Assembly: GCF_036013975.1 (NCBI RefSeq) | Contig: NZ_CP107904.1 | Coordinates: 2,232,001 to 2,296,000, forward strand | DNA: 64,000 nucleotides | Direction of reading: 5' to 3' | Source of the DNA: Kitasatospora sp. NBC_00458 | Lineage (GTDB): Bacteria > Actinomycetota > Actinomycetes > Streptomycetales > Streptomycetaceae | Shown here: positions 16,279-27,357 of the stretch, in pieces | How positions within the stretch are numbered: the stretch's first letter is position 1 | How the letters are laid out: each line of letters starts with the position of its first letter | Notes under the pieces: model-generated | Databases searched by the model: none | Told to the model about the DNA's origin: nothing | Seen by the model: only the letters and a program-made list of their open reading frames with translations | Program-made: the position numbers and the translations under genes

Positions 16279-17493
16279 TCAGATGCGCTCGACGACGGTG
16301 GCGATGCCCATGCCGCCGCCCACGCAGAGGGTGGCCAGGCCGTAGCGGAGGTCGCGCCGCTCCAGCTCGTCGATCAGGGTGCCGAGGATCATCGCGCCGG
16401 TGGCGCCGAGCGGGTGGCCGAGCGCGATCGCGCCGCCGTTGACGTTCACCTGCTCGGGCGAGAAGCCCATCTCCCGGACGAACCGCAGGGCGACGGCGGC
16501 GAAGGCCTCGTTGATCTCGACCAGGTCGATGTCGGCGGCGGTCAGACCGGCCTTGGCGAGCGCCTTGCGGGTGGCGGGGGCCGGTCCGGTGAGCATGATG
16601 GTCGGCTCGGACCCGGAGACGGCGGCGGAGACGATCCGGGCGCGCGGGCGCAGCCCGTACCGCTCGCCGACCTCGCGGTTGCCGATCGCGACGAGGGCGG
16701 CGCCGTCCACGATGCCGGAGGAGTTTCCGGCGTGGTGGACGTGGTCGATGGCCTCCACCCAGTGGTACTTCTGCAGGGCGACGGCGTCGAAGCCGCCCGC
16801 CTCGCCGATGGCGGCGAAGGAGGGCTTGAGCCCGGCCAGCGTCTCGACGGTGGTGCCGGGGCGGATGAACTCGTCGCGCTCCAGGACGACCAGGCCGTTG
16901 CGGTCGCGGACCGGGACGACCGAGCGGTCGAAGAGGCCGTCGGCCTGGGCCTTGGCGGCGCGGGCCTGGGACTCCGCGGCGAAGGCGTCGACGTCGGTGC
17001 GGGAGTAGCCCTCGATGGTGGCGATCAGGTCGGCGCCGACGCCCTGCGGGACGAAGTAGCCCTCGTAGTTGGTCATCGGGTCCATCGCCCAGGCGCCGCC
17101 GTCGGAGCCCATCCGGACCCGGGACATCGACTCGACGCCGCCGGCCAGGACGAGGTCCTCCCAGCCCGAACGGACCTTGGCGGCGGCCAGGTTGACGGCT
17201 TCGAGGCCGGAGGCGCAGAAGCGGTTCTCCTGGACGCCGGCCACGGTGTCGGGCAGGCCGGCCGCGATGGCGGCGATCCGGGCGATGTCGGACCCCTGGT
17301 CGCCGATCGGGCTGACCACGCCGAGCACGATGTCGTCGACCGCCGCCGGGTCCAGATCGGGGAAGCGGCGGCGCAGTTCGTGGATCAGGCCGACGACGAG
17401 GTCGATCGGCTTGGTGCCGTGCAGTGAGCCGGAGGCCTTGCCCCGGCCGCGCGGGGTGCGGATCGCGTCGTAGACGTACGCTTCGGTGGTCAC
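16279..17493 (-). CDS. Acetyl-CoA C-acyltransferase (thiolase)
   Basis: This 404-residue thiolase has nucleophile C93 in [12 protein letters not shown], the [11 protein letters not shown]is motif, and a C-terminal CVGGGMG Cys motif. It cleaves 3-ketoacyl-CoA to acetyl-CoA and a shortened acyl-CoA. GTG at 17493 is chosen because GAAAGG precedes it and the family N-terminus begins there. It pairs with the downstream FadB-type enzyme, and an acyl-CoA dehydrogenase gene lies 62 bases upstream, so the three probably share a transcript. Confidence 0.95.
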   Translation of the reverse strand: MTTEAYVYDAIRTPRGRGKASGSLHGTKPIDLVVGLIHELRRRFPDLDPAAVDDIVLGVVSPIGDQGSDIARIAAIAAGLPDTVAGVQENRFCASGLEAVNLAAAKVRSGWEDLVLAGGVESMSRVRMGSDGGAWAMDPMTNYEGYFVPQGVGADLIATIEGYSRTDVDAFAAESQARAAKAQADGLFDRSVVPVRDRNGLVVLERDEFIRPGTTVETLAGLKPSFAAIGEAGGFDAVALQKYHWVEAIDHVHHAGNSSGIVDGAALVAIGNREVGERYGLRPRARIVSAAVSGSEPTIMLTGPAPATRKALAKAGLTAADIDLVEINEAFAAVALRFVREMGFSPEQVNVNGGAIALGHPLGATGAMILGTLIDELERRDLRYGLATLCVGGGMGIATVVERI

Positions 17494-17555
17494 GGTGAAG
17501 AGCCTTTCAGGCGCGGGGGGTTGCGCGGTTGTCCGGGTGAGGGGGGGCGGCGCGG

Positions 17556-18698
<1,143 letters not shown>

Positions 18699-18720
18699 GG
18701 CGGGCTCCCTGGGGGTCGAG

Positions 18721-18770
18721 GAGGGCTGCGGGTCGGGGAGGGCTGCGGGTCGGGGAGGGCTGCGGGTCGG
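18721..18770. repeat. Three 17-bp tandem repeats
   Basis: GAGGGCTGCGGGTCGGG occurs at 18721 and 18738 and again, lacking its last base, at 18755. It lies between the acyl-CoA dehydrogenase start and the CaiB-type gene end. Confidence 0.8.
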
Positions 18771-18834
18771 AGCGGTGGCGGACGGGGCGCCGGGGCGGGG
18801 TGCGGGCGTGGGGGGCGGGGTGCGGGCGGGGCCG

Positions 18835-20004
18835 TCAGCCGCCGCCCGGCAGCCCGGCCGCCAGGGAGGGGACCCCCCAGTCCCGGGCGACCTCGGCGGT
18901 GTCGGCGCCCGGCCGGGCGGGCGGTCGGCGCAGCGCCCCCGGGGTGGCGGAGAACCGCGGGGCGGGCGCGGGCTGGGTGACGCCGCCCACCTCGACGTAG
19001 GTGGAGCGGCTCACCAGGTGTTCGTGCGCCGCGGCCTGACGCATCGTCAGCACGGGTGCCACGCAGGCGTCGGAGCCGTCGAAGACGGCCTCCCACTCGG
19101 CCCGGGTGCGGCTCGCGAACCGGGTGGCGATCCGGGCCCGCAGCTCGGGCCAGCGGGCGGTCTCCCACTGGCCCGGGGCGTCGGCACCGAGGTCCAGCAG
19201 CCGGGCGAACTCGGCGTAGAATTGCGGTTCCAGTGCGCCGACCGCGAGGTGGCCGCCGTCGGCGGCCGGGTAGACGGCGTAGAACGGTGCGCCGCCGTCG
19301 AGCAGGTTGGCGCCCCGCCGGTCCTGCCAGTGGCCGGCGGCGAGCAGGCCCTGGAGGACGGCGGTGAGGTGGGCGGCGCCGTCGACGACGGCGGCGTCGA
19401 CGACCTGCCCGGCGCCGGTGGCGCGGGCGTGGTGGAGCGCCGCGAGCAGGCCGACGACCAGGTAGAGCGAGCCGCCCGCGTAGTCGCCGAGCAGGTTGGC
19501 GGGGACGGCGGGCGGCTCGTCCGCGTCCGCCCCCGGCCGGCCGGCCAGGCCGAGCACCCCGGCGACCGCCGTGTACCCGATGTCGTGGCCGGCCCGGGCG
19601 GCCAGCGGCCCGTGCTGGCCCCAGCCGGTCATCCGGCCGTACACCAGCGCCGGGTTGCGGGCGTGGCAGGCCTCCGGTCCGACCCCGAGGCGTTCGGCGA
19701 CGCCGGGGCGGTAGCCCTCGATCAGCAGGTCGGCCCGGGCGGCGAGGTCGAGCACCCGGGCGGGTCCGTCGGCGGACTTGAGGTCGATCACGACGGAGCG
19801 CTTGTTGCGGTTGGCGACGTCGTACGCCGGCTCGATGCCGAGCGGCGAGGGCTCCGGGCGGTCCACCCGGACCACGTCCGCGCCGAGGTCGCCGAGCAGC
19901 ATCGCGGCGAAGGGGCCGGGGCCGATCCCCGCGAGTTCGACCACGCGGACCCCGGCCAGCGGGCCGCCGTTCCCACGCACACCACTGCCACGCACGGGCG
20001 CCAC
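18835..20004 (-). CDS. CaiB/BaiF family CoA transferase
   Basis: This 389-residue class III CoA transferase moves CoA between carboxylic acids. It has the N-terminal GVRVVELAGIGPGPFAAMLL motif, the NRNKRSVVIDLK segment, and catalytic D174 in NLLGDYAGGSL. GTG at 20004 follows GGAGGGG; a GTG at 19995 is an alternative. The sequence resembles alpha-methylacyl-CoA racemase-like members, so epimerisation of branched acyl-CoA is another option. It heads the leftward fatty-acid block and has an MerR-like palindrome just upstream. Confidence 0.92.
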   Translation of the reverse strand: MAPVRGSGVRGNGGPLAGVRVVELAGIGPGPFAAMLLGDLGADVVRVDRPEPSPLGIEPAYDVANRNKRSVVIDLKSADGPARVLDLAARADLLIEGYRPGVAERLGVGPEACHARNPALVYGRMTGWGQHGPLAARAGHDIGYTAVAGVLGLAGRPGADADEPPAVPANLLGDYAGGSLYLVVGLLAALHHARATGAGQVVDAAVVDGAAHLTAVLQGLLAAGHWQDRRGANLLDGGAPFYAVYPAADGGHLAVGALEPQFYAEFARLLDLGADAPGQWETARWPELRARIATRFASRTRAEWEAVFDGSDACVAPVLTMRQAAAHEHLVSRSTYVEVGGVTQPAPAPRFSATPGALRRPPARPGADTAEVARDWGVPSLAAGLPGGG

Positions 20005-20019
20005 TGCCCCTCCGAGGTC

Positions 20020-20038
20020 TGACAGTAAAGCTGTAACA
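20020..20038 (-). promoter_or_regulatory. Candidate MerR-type operator upstream of CoA transferase gene
   Basis: The imperfect inverted repeat TGACAGTAAAGCTGTAACA lies 16 bases before the GTG start. It shares TGACA and GCTGT half-sites, one base further apart, with the palindrome upstream of the MerR gene at 13175. Confidence 0.45.
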
Positions 20039-20263
20039 CTCGCGATGATAGGGAAGCGACCCGTCGGTAACAAGGCCTTCGGGGGCGGACCGCCGCCCCG
20101 CGCGCCGGACCACCGGGACGGCGGAGGACCGGACCGGGCACCCCCCGGGGCCACCCCCTCCTCCCCCGGGGCCGGGTACCCCGCGCCGGATCCCCCTGAC
20201 GGGGGAGACGGATCCCGTCCACGGAGGACGTGCCGGCGGAGCCCGGCGCGGGAGCGTGGACGC

Positions 20264-21328
20264 ATGACCTCGACCACCGTGCCCCGTCCGACGGCACCCC
20301 CCGCACCCGCCACCGCACCGGCCGTCGGCCGGATCCGCGCGGTGGCGGCCGGGACCGCCGTCGCCGCCACCGTGCCGTACCTCACCCTCAAGCTGCTCTG
20401 GCTCACCGGCCACCCCGTCGGGGCCGGCGACGGCGACGCGATGGACGACCTGTGGCTGGTCAACCTGCTGACCTTCGGCATGGACGCGATCGCGGTGGTC
20501 CTGGCCCTGGCCTTCGTCCGCCCGTGGGGCCGTCGGGCCCCGGCCGGGCTGCTGCTCTTCCCGATGTGGGTCGCGACCGGGCTGCTCGGCACCATCCTGG
20601 TCGCGCTGCCGGTGTTCCTGCTCTCCTCCCTGGTGCTCGGCCCCGAGGTGCCCGCCGCCGGCGCCGACGACGGGCCGAGCGGCTGGGTCTTCCCGGTGGT
20701 GTACGGCGGGTTCGCCGTCCAGGGCCTCGCCCTGATCACCGGCTTCCTGCTGTACGCGCGGCAGCGCTGGTCCGGACTGCTGAGCGACCGGATCGGCGAC
20801 CTGCCCTCCTCCCCCACGCTCACCGTCCAGCGGTCCTTCGCCTGCGTCGCCGCGCCGCTCGCCGCCGGGGTGGCGGCGGCCCAGCTCTACTGGGCCCTCG
20901 GCGGGGACGCCGGACTGCCGCTGGAGTGGCGGGAGCACCGCGGCCGGGGCGTCGCGGTGATGAACGGGGTGACCGCCGCGATGGCCCTGGCCGCGGCGGC
21001 CGCCCTGCTGGTGCTCGTGTTCCGGCTCCACCCGGGGCGGCGGCTGCGGGTGCCGCTGGCGGTGGCCTGGACGACCGCCGGGTCGCTGTTCGGCTGGGGG
21101 TCGTGGCAGTTGGTCGCGCTCGGGACGACCACCGAGGTGACCACCCCCGACCGGGCCGTGCCCGGGCTGCTGACCCTGGTGGAGTCGGTCCAGGTGGTGA
21201 CCGGCCTGCTGGTGCTGGCGGCCGGCACGATCGCCCTGGTCGAACGGGCGGTGGCGGCCCGGGGCGACTCGTGGAACCCCGCGGGCCCGGACCGCCCCGG
21301 CGCCGCTGACGTAGAGTCTCCGCAGTGA
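20264..21328 (+). CDS. Multi-pass membrane protein of unknown function
   Basis: This 354-residue protein has about seven or eight hydrophobic segments and no recognised catalytic motif. The start is ATG at 20264. Its stop codon overlaps the GTG of the sensor kinase gene by 4 bases, so the two are translationally coupled. It may be a target, partner or signal-perceiving component for the downstream two-component system; this is inferred from position only. Confidence 0.8.
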   Translation: MTSTTVPRPTAPPAPATAPAVGRIRAVAAGTAVAATVPYLTLKLLWLTGHPVGAGDGDAMDDLWLVNLLTFGMDAIAVVLALAFVRPWGRRAPAGLLLFPMWVATGLLGTILVALPVFLLSSLVLGPEVPAAGADDGPSGWVFPVVYGGFAVQGLALITGFLLYARQRWSGLLSDRIGDLPSSPTLTVQRSFACVAAPLAAGVAAAQLYWALGGDAGLPLEWREHRGRGVAVMNGVTAAMALAAAAALLVLVFRLHPGRRLRVPLAVAWTTAGSLFGWGSWQLVALGTTTEVTTPDRAVPGLLTLVESVQVVTGLLVLAAGTIALVERAVAARGDSWNPAGPDRPGAADVESPQ

Positions 21329-22677
21329 TCACGGGGGCGGGCACGGGGGCGGGCACCGGCATGGGGACGGGCGGGAAGACCGGCGGCGGCACCGGGGGGA
21401 AGACCGGCGGGAGCACCGGGGCGAGCGGCGCGGCACGGCGGGCGGCCGGCGCGCTGTTCGGACGGCGGGCCCGGCTGCGCTGGGTGCACCTCGTCCTGGG
21501 CGGCGCCCTGCTGATGCCGTACTGGATGCTCTCGGCCGTCCTCCTGGGCAGCCTCGACCAGCGCAACGGCCCGGTGCGCCAGCTCCTGCTCCACTTCGCC
21601 GCGCTCGGACTGTCGCTGCCGATGGCCGCCGTCACCGCGCTGGTGCCGATCGTCCGCGCCCTGGAGGGCGCCACCGCACGGGCGCTCTGCACACCGGCCC
21701 GCCCGGACGAGGTCGTCACCGGCCCCGCCCGGTCCTGGGCCGCCCGGTGGCGGACCGCCGCCTGGTACGTCCTGCACGTCCTGTTCGGGGGCGTCGTCAG
21801 CGGCATGACGCTGGCCGGGACCCCGTTCGCGGTGGTGCTGCTGCTCGCCCCCACCGGGCTGGCGGAGCTCGTCCGGTTCTGGGAGGACCGCGGCTTCCCC
21901 GGGTGGCTGCCCGGCCCGCTGACGGGCCTCGCGCTGCTCACCCTGATCGTCTGCACCAGCGCCGGGCTCGGCGCGCTGCTCGCCCGCTGGGCGCCCGTCC
22001 TGCTCGGCCCCACCCCGGACGAACGGGTGGCCGCCGCCGAACGGCGGGCGACCGTCCTCGCCCAGCGCAACCGGCTGGCCCGCGAACTGCACGACTCGGT
22101 CGGCCACGCGCTCAGCGCCGTCGGCATCCAGGCCTCCGCCGCCGCCCGGGTGCTGCGGACCGACCCGGACTTCGCCGCCGAGGCGCTGGCGGCCATCGAG
22201 GAGACCGCGCGCGGCGCCGTCGCCGAACTGGACGCCGTGCTGGGCCTGCTGAGGGAGGAGGACGGCACGGAGGCCGGACCCGCCGGACCCACCCTCGCCG
22301 GACTGGACGACCTGCTGCGCCAACTGGCCCGCACCGGGGTGGAGGTGGACGCCGTACTGGCCCCGGGGCTGGACCGGCTGCCGGCCGCGTTCTCCCGCGA
22401 GGCGTACCGGATCGTGCAGGAGGGCCTCACCAACGTGCTCCGGCACGCCGGCCCCGCACCCGCCCGGCTCCGCGTCGGACCGGTCGGCGGGCGGCTGGAG
22501 ATCGAACTGACCAACCCGCTCGGCCCGCACCGGCCCAGCCGCCCCGGGGGCGGCCGCGGACTGCGCGGGATCGGCGAGCGGGCGGCGGCGCTGCACGGCG
22601 GCTGCGAGGCCGGGCGGGCGGACGACGGAACGACGTGGCGGCTGGCCGTCTGGCTGCCGCTGGGAGGGGAACGATGA
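21325..22677 (+). CDS. NarL-type sensor histidine kinase
   Basis: This protein of up to 450 residues has a Gly/Thr-rich N-terminus (about 1-35), several transmembrane segments, and a HisKA_3 domain with H256 in [14 protein letters not shown] HATPase domain ends with [17 protein letters not shown] at 21325 overlaps the upstream stop; ATG at 21361 is an alternative that would remove part of the low-complexity leader. It phosphorylates the response regulator encoded by the next gene, whose start overlaps this stop codon. The signal is unknown. Confidence 0.92.
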   Translation: MITGAGTGAGTGMGTGGKTGGGTGGKTGGSTGASGAARRAAGALFGRRARLRWVHLVLGGALLMPYWMLSAVLLGSLDQRNGPVRQLLLHFAALGLSLPMAAVTALVPIVRALEGATARALCTPARPDEVVTGPARSWAARWRTAAWYVLHVLFGGVVSGMTLAGTPFAVVLLLAPTGLAELVRFWEDRGFPGWLPGPLTGLALLTLIVCTSAGLGALLARWAPVLLGPTPDERVAAAERRATVLAQRNRLARELHDSVGHALSAVGIQASAAARVLRTDPDFAAEALAAIEETARGAVAELDAVLGLLREEDGTEAGPAGPTLAGLDDLLRQLARTGVEVDAVLAPGLDRLPAAFSREAYRIVQEGLTNVLRHAGPAPARLRVGPVGGRLEIELTNPLGPHRPSRPGGGRGLRGIGERAAALHGGCEAGRADDGTTWRLAVWLPLGGER

Positions 22678-23411
22678 ACACTGCACGTACCGGGGGCACC
22701 GCGGAGGGCGTCGGGGAGGACACCGGAACGGGCGCCGGGGGCCCGGCGGGCGGCCCCGTCCGGGTGGTGATCGCCGACGACGAGCGGCTGGTCCGGATGG
22801 GCCTGCGGGTGGTGATCGACGCCGAACCGGACCTCACCGTGGTCGGCGAGGCCGCCGACGGCGCCGCGGTGGTGCCGCTGGTGCGCGAACTGCGCCCGGA
22901 CGTGGTGCTGATGGACGTCCGGATGCCCGGCATCGACGGTATCCGCGCCACCGAGCAGCTGGTCGGCGGCATGGCCGACCCGCCCCGGATCCTGGTGGTC
23001 ACCACCTTCGAGCACGACGACCACGTCTACGACGCCCTGCGGGCGGGCGCCGCCGGGTTCCTGCTGAAGCGGGCCCGGGCGGAGGAGATGGTGCAGGCGG
23101 TACGGCTGATCGCGCGCGGCGACTCGCTGCTCTTCCCGGCGGCCGTCCGCGAGCTGGCCCTCCGGTACGGCACGGCCGGCAGGACCCCCGAACCGGCCCG
23201 GGGGCCGATCGGCCGGCTCACCGAACGGGAGGGCCAGGTGCTGCGGCTGATGGCGGCCGGGCTCAACAACGGCGAGATCGCGGCGAAGCTCGTGGTCAGC
23301 CAGGAGACCGTCAAGACGCATGTCGGCAGCGTGCTCGCCAAGCTGGGCGCCCGGGACCGCACCCAGGCGGTGATCACCGCCTACGAGTCGGGGTTCGTGC
23401 AACCGGGCTGA
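22674..23411 (+). CDS. LuxR/NarL-family response regulator
   Basis: This 245-residue regulator has a receiver domain at about residues 29-145, with phospho-acceptor D81 in [10 protein letters not shown] and the conserved FLLKRA lysine. A LuxR-type helix-turn-helix follows at about 178-238, with [20 protein letters not shown]. The ATG overlaps the kinase stop as ATGA. Together the three genes 20264-23411 form one coupled operon. A 28-residue Gly-rich N-terminal extension precedes the receiver domain. Confidence 0.95.
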   Translation: MNTARTGGTAEGVGEDTGTGAGGPAGGPVRVVIADDERLVRMGLRVVIDAEPDLTVVGEAADGAAVVPLVRELRPDVVLMDVRMPGIDGIRATEQLVGGMADPPRILVVTTFEHDDHVYDALRAGAAGFLLKRARAEEMVQAVRLIARGDSLLFPAAVRELALRYGTAGRTPEPARGPIGRLTEREGQVLRLMAAGLNNGEIAAKLVVSQETVKTHVGSVLAKLGARDRTQAVITAYESGFVQPG

Positions 23412-23502
23412 CCCGCGGGCGCGGGCCGGGTGAGCGGGCCGGACGGAGTGGGCCGGACGGGCGGAGCGGCCGCGGCGGGTGCCGGGGCCGCGCCGCCCGC
23501 GC

Positions 23503-24018
23503 TCAGACCGGGACGGCCCGGCGGCCGGCCCGCTTCCGGCCGAGCAGCCGACGGGCCGCCAGTTCGGCCGCGCCCATCGCGCAGGCGGCCCGCTCGGCCG
23601 CCCGGCCCTGCCGGTAGGCGGCGCCCAGCAGGCCGTCCGCGCCGGCCCGGCCGGTGCCGCCCGGCGGGTCCGCCGCGTCCAGGTAGTCCGTGACGGCGGC
23701 CACGACGGCCTCCAGCTCCGGGCGCATCCCGCGCGGACCGAGCTCGGCCGCCTGCTGGACGGCCAGCCCGTGGCCGCGCAGCCGGGCGACGTCGTGCGCG
23801 GAGACCGGCGCGGACAGGGAACGCAGGAGCAGGTCGGTCGCGCGCAGGAGGCCGATGACCTCCGCGAGTTCGGCGCCCAGGGCGTCCCTGGCCCGGTTCC
23901 GCTGGGTGAGCCACCAGCCGACCGCGGCGACGACGGCCATCACGGCGGCCGGGACCAGCACCGCCTCCAGCCCGACCGGGGCACCGTCCTGCGCCGCGAG
24001 GAGGGTCGAAACGGTCAT
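23503..24018 (-). CDS. Single-pass membrane protein, unknown function
   Basis: This 171-residue protein has one N-terminal transmembrane helix (about residues 15-37) followed by a predicted cytoplasmic helical domain rich in Ala, Leu, Arg and Glu. No family is recognised. ATG at 24018 is preferred over one at 24042. It is the last of three same-strand genes (with 24193-24609 and 24606-25331), although the 175-base gap leaves operon membership uncertain. Confidence 0.6.
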   Translation of the reverse strand: MTVSTLLAAQDGAPVGLEAVLVPAAVMAVVAAVGWWLTQRNRARDALGAELAEVIGLLRATDLLLRSLSAPVSAHDVARLRGHGLAVQQAAELGPRGMRPELEAVVAAVTDYLDAADPPGGTGRAGADGLLGAAYRQGRAAERAACAMGAAELAARRLLGRKRAGRRAVPV

Positions 24019-24192
24019 GCCCGCACCCCCGCGGTCGGGCACGGGCGGATCCGGTCGCCGGCGGGGGCGGCCGGGCGGGCTGTGGGAGGGTGGGGCACGG
24101 GTCGGTCCTTCCGTGTGGTGCGGTGGGCTGTTCCTCCGGCTCGTCCGGCGCCCGGGGCAGGGAATCCGCGGGGTCGCCGGACGGGCGGCGGT

Positions 24193-24609
24193 TCAGTCGA
24201 GCGGGTGGCGGGGGAAGGCGCGCGAGGACACCGAGTGCCGCCTGCGCCAGTCGAAGCCGGGTTCACGGGCCGAACTCCGGATGTCCAGCCCGACGGCCAC
24301 CACGTGCATGAACACGATCCCGGCCTGGAAGCCGCCCATCGCTTCGATGTGTCCGGTCATCACCAGCGGGACGCTGATGACGACGGCCACCAACAGGGCG
24401 GCCGACCGCAGCGGAAGCCTCGCGACGATCCGGTCGGTCCGGCGGCGGCCGACCGATCGACGCTCCGCCGACCGCTGCATCAGCCCGGCGGCCATCCGCT
24501 GCTGGTCCGCGGCGAGGTCCGCGTCCGACCCGGCCCACGTCCGGTGCCGCGGTCCGGACCGGGCCGTCAGATCCGGCGGGGTGCCGTGCTTGAATCCCGA
24601 AGAAGTCAC
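24193..24609 (-). CDS. Small membrane protein coupled to sigma-like gene
   Basis: This 138-residue protein has a charged N-terminal half (about 1-65), two closely spaced hydrophobic segments (about 68-90 and 92-112), and a basic tail. GTG at 24609 overlaps the stop codon of the upstream gene as GTGA and is preceded by GGAGG, showing translational coupling. A small membrane partner of a sigma-like protein would fit an anti-sigma arrangement, but no anti-sigma motif such as a zinc-binding HxxxCxxC is present. Confidence 0.65.
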   Translation of the reverse strand: MTSSGFKHGTPPDLTARSGPRHRTWAGSDADLAADQQRMAAGLMQRSAERRSVGRRRTDRIVARLPLRSAALLVAVVISVPLVMTGHIEAMGGFQAGIVFMHVVAVGLDIRSSAREPGFDWRRRHSVSSRAFPRHPLD

Positions 24610-25331
24610 CGACCAGCCTCCTTGTCGTCCGTCGTGGGCCGCGTCCGGGACGCGGCGCCGTCCTCCCCCGCGGCCGACGGTCCGTCGCCGCCGTCCCGCT
24701 CCGGGGTGCACCCGCCGGTGACGTCCCGGAGGAACACCGTCACGGCGGCCGTGTCGATCTTGTCGTCCCTCATGGCGCGCCAGGTCTGCGAGCCGGTCGA
24801 GGCGACCGTACGCTCGCAGGTGCCGGTGACGGCGGCGCTCCGGGCCAGGCTCAGACCGTGCACGGCCCGGCAGTGGAAGACCAGGCGCCGCGCGGGTGCG
24901 AGCTCCTCGTCGACGTGGGCCAGCCCCGCCAGCAGAGCGGCCGTTCGATAGGCGCCATCGGTTATCCACGTGTCGTCCTGCGTGAGCATGTACATCCTTT
25001 CCGTGCTGATCAGGTTTCCCAGCAACGGCAGCAGCGGCTGCAGCGAGCCCGCCCGGGGTCCGGCGTAGCCGGGGTCCAGCAGCACGGCCCGGTGCCGGGC
25101 CGCCTCCTTGAGGACCTCGGCCCGGAACCCGCCGAAGCGGTGCTCCGGCCGGAAGCGGGCCCACACGGTCCGGTAACACCGGTCGACGCGCTCCGACAAC
25201 CACGCGTCCAGATCGAACCAGGGGTGGCCGTACTCGCAGAAGATCTCCTGCTTGAGGCCGTGGAGACGCCACATGAGCTGCGTGCCGGGCACAGAGGGTC
25301 GTGCCAGGCCGGGGAGTTGACTGTGGGACAC
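24606..25331 (-). CDS. Sigma-factor-like helix-turn-helix protein (divergent)
   Basis: This 241-residue protein has one recognisable feature. The segment around residues 145-185, containing RLVFHCRAVHGLSL and VTGTCERTVAS, aligns by eye with the region-4 helix-turn-helix of ECF sigma factors. The N-terminal half has sigma region-2-like spacing but no clear match. The C-terminal 35 residues are Gly/Asp-rich and probably disordered. It is coupled to a small membrane protein gene. It could instead be a non-sigma DNA-binding protein; the call is tentative. Confidence 0.5.
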   Translation of the reverse strand: MSHSQLPGLARPSVPGTQLMWRLHGLKQEIFCEYGHPWFDLDAWLSERVDRCYRTVWARFRPEHRFGGFRAEVLKEAARHRAVLLDPGYAGPRAGSLQPLLPLLGNLISTERMYMLTQDDTWITDGAYRTAALLAGLAHVDEELAPARRLVFHCRAVHGLSLARSAAVTGTCERTVASTGSQTWRAMRDDKIDTAAVTVFLRDVTGGCTPERDGGDGPSAAGEDGAASRTRPTTDDKEAGR

Positions 25332-25511
25332 GTGAAAAGCCTAGGGAAGGGCCTCCGGCCGGCATTCATCGTGCGGGGCGGCCCCGGCCCGGGCGGCCGG
25401 ACCGCCGGGCGGGAGCCTTCTTTCACCCCGGAGCTACCGGCGGGTAGAGTGCGATCTCCCCCTCCGCCCGTCCGATACCTCCCGTATCACCCGAAACGAA
25501 CTGGTGACCGC

Positions 25512-26171
25512 ATGTCAGTCCGGACCAGCCCGGCGCTCTGGTGGCGCCTTGGCATCGTGCTCTCGGCGGGCCTCGGCCTGACCCTCCAGACCGCGCCGCT
25601 GGTGTACTTCACCGTCCAGAGCAACGTGATCGTGCTCGGCTACTTCACCGGCGCCGTCTACTGGATGGTCAAGCGGAACACCGTCGACGCCCCCGCGCCC
25701 CGGCTGCGCGGCGCCGCCACGCTGTACATCCTGATCACCGGCCTGGTCTCGCACGTCCTGCTGGAGCACGGCGCCAACCCGCTGCCCGGGCTCTTCGACG
25801 GACCGGACAAGCTCCAGCACTGGTCGTCGTTCTTCCTGCACTACGTCACGCCGGTGCTGGTCATCGCCGACTGGCTGGTGCTCCGGCCGCGCAACGCGTC
25901 CTCCTGGCGCGACATCCCGCTCTGGCTGGCGTTCCCGCTCGGCTACGCGGCGATCGTGCTGGCGCGCAACGCGCTCTTCTCCAACTACCCGATGCCCTAC
26001 CCCTACTTCTTCTTCGACCCGACGACCGAGGGGTACGCCTACGTCTGGGGCCAGATCGCCCTGCTGACGGTCGAGTTCGTCGTGCTGGGGGCCGCCGTGG
26101 TGGGGCTGGACCGGCTCGGCACCCTGGTCGCGGGCAGGCTCCGCCGGGGCACCGCCTCCGCCGAGGCCTGA
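25512..26171 (+). CDS. Pr6Pr-family membrane protein
   Basis: This 219-residue protein has six hydrophobic segments and features of the Pr6Pr actinobacterial membrane family: YFTVQSN near residue 37, FLHYVTPVLVIADWL near residue 110, and NYPMPYPYFFFDP near residue 160. The function of the family is not established to my knowledge. The start is ATG at 25512. It stands alone, divergent from the sigma-like operon. Confidence 0.82.
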   Translation: MSVRTSPALWWRLGIVLSAGLGLTLQTAPLVYFTVQSNVIVLGYFTGAVYWMVKRNTVDAPAPRLRGAATLYILITGLVSHVLLEHGANPLPGLFDGPDKLQHWSSFFLHYVTPVLVIADWLVLRPRNASSWRDIPLWLAFPLGYAAIVLARNALFSNYPMPYPYFFFDPTTEGYAYVWGQIALLTVEFVVLGAAVVGLDRLGTLVAGRLRRGTASAEA

Positions 26172-26261
26172 CCGGCGGGCCCCGGCCCTGCCGGCCCGTT
26201 CCGCCCCGACCCGTTCCGCCCCGTCCCGTTCCGTCCTCGCGGCGGCCGGTCCGGTTCCCGC

Positions 26262-26633
26262 TCAGATCCTCCAGGAGCGGATCCGGTCGGCCGCCGCGAA
26301 CACGTCCGCCCGCCCCTCCCCGATGTCCCGGGCCAGCTCCACCAGGGCGCCGTAGGGCGGATCGATCCCCTCCTCCGCCGCGTGCATGTACGCGGCCGTG
26401 GTCATGCAGGCGTAGAGGTTGTTGCGCACCGGCAGCGGGCGCAGCAGCACGATGGTGTGCATCAACGTGGCCGCGCACCAGGCCGGATCGGCGTCGTCGC
26501 CGAGCTGCGCGGTGTTCACCCGGTGCCGCGCGACGGCCGCCTGCAGGGCCGAGTAGTCCCGCACGCTCAGGTCCTCGGGCGAGGCCTGCTCCTGGACGTC
26601 GAGCAGCCAGCGCAGATCGACGTGCAGCAGCAT
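26262..26633 (-). CDS. Fic/Doc-like toxin of a toxin-antitoxin pair
   Basis: This 123-residue all-helical protein resembles compact Fic/Doc toxins. The segment HTIVLLRPLPVRNNLYACM occupies the position of the Fic catalytic loop. It keeps the initial His and the NN-like end but lacks a canonical HPFxxGNGR. Doc-type enzymes modify EF-Tu by phosphorylation, while classical Fic proteins AMPylate. The target here is unknown, and the loop may be degenerate. The upstream 70-residue gene on the same strand is a likely antitoxin. The start is ATG at 26633. Confidence 0.6.
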   Translation of the reverse strand: MLLHVDLRWLLDVQEQASPEDLSVRDYSALQAAVARHRVNTAQLGDDADPAWCAATLMHTIVLLRPLPVRNNLYACMTTAAYMHAAEEGIDPPYGALVELARDIGEGRADVFAAADRIRSWRI

Positions 26634-26709
26634 CACCGGGCCGCCCTTCCCGCCGCACCCGCGCCCCGGCCGCACCCGTACCCGTACCCGTGGTCGACGG
26701 CTCCCGCGC

Positions 26710-26922
26710 TCACGCCGCCGGTGCGTCCTCCGGGAACGCCTCGTCGAACTCCTCCCGGTGCGCGCGCCAGAACGCCACCGCGTGATCGACGAAGACCCGC
26801 CGCTGCTGCTCCCGCACGCTGAGGTCGTGCACGTACGCCTTGACGCTCTTCCCGTCGGCGGCGGCGGCCGCGCGGATGGCGGCGAGTTCGTGCTCCGTGT
26901 ACTCGATGTTGAGCGCTGGCAT
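26710..26922 (-). CDS. Putative antitoxin (ribbon-helix-helix/Phd-like)
   Basis: This 70-residue acidic protein starts NIEYTEHELAAIRAAAAADG, which fits a short beta strand followed by helices as in ribbon-helix-helix antitoxins. The C-terminus (FWRAHREEFDEAFPED) is acidic and suits toxin binding. It precedes the Fic/Doc-like gene by 76 bases on the same strand, the usual antitoxin-first order. Neutralisation and autoregulation are inferred. Confidence 0.65.
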   Translation of the reverse strand: MPALNIEYTEHELAAIRAAAAADGKSVKAYVHDLSVREQQRRVFVDHAVAFWRAHREEFDEAFPEDAPAA

Positions 26923-27357
26923 GGCGCCGATGGTACTGGAGCGTACGGGAGTTGGGTACCGGACCGGCGCCGCCCGCGGAAGGCCGGAGCCGGGGCCCGG
27001 CGGGGCGCGGGCGATGGCGCCGTCCGGTCCGGGCCCGTACGCCTCCGGGGGGAGGCGGGGCGGCGGGAACGTACCTCCGGGGTCTCGGTGGGGACCGCAC
27101 TGCGGGTGGACGTGCCGGGGCGGGGCGGATCCGTACCGTCGGTCGTGGGCGGCGGAGGGGTTCCGCGGGGGAGGCCTGAACCTGGCGACGGCGGGGGCCG
27201 GTATGGGTTTCAGGGGTGACGGTCACGGCGGTGCGGGGCGGGCGGCGGCGGGGATCGCGGTGCCGGCACGGCGACTACGAGCACCGCCGGACGGCGCCGG
27301 ACAGCCCGAGAACCCCAGAGGACTCCAGAGGACCCCCGAGACGATCGGAGACGGACG
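26923..27357. other. Intergenic region without identifiable gene
   Basis: This 435-base gap lies between the divergent antitoxin and S41 peptidase genes. Open frames here have shadow-like composition (Gly/Arg-rich). I see no clear promoter, hairpin or RNA gene. Confidence 0.5.

Noticed and set aside
20100..20263. Extension of the membrane-protein gene upstream of 20264
   Set aside because: The upstream frame is Pro/Arg-rich intergenic sequence; the hydrophobic protein starts at the ATG.
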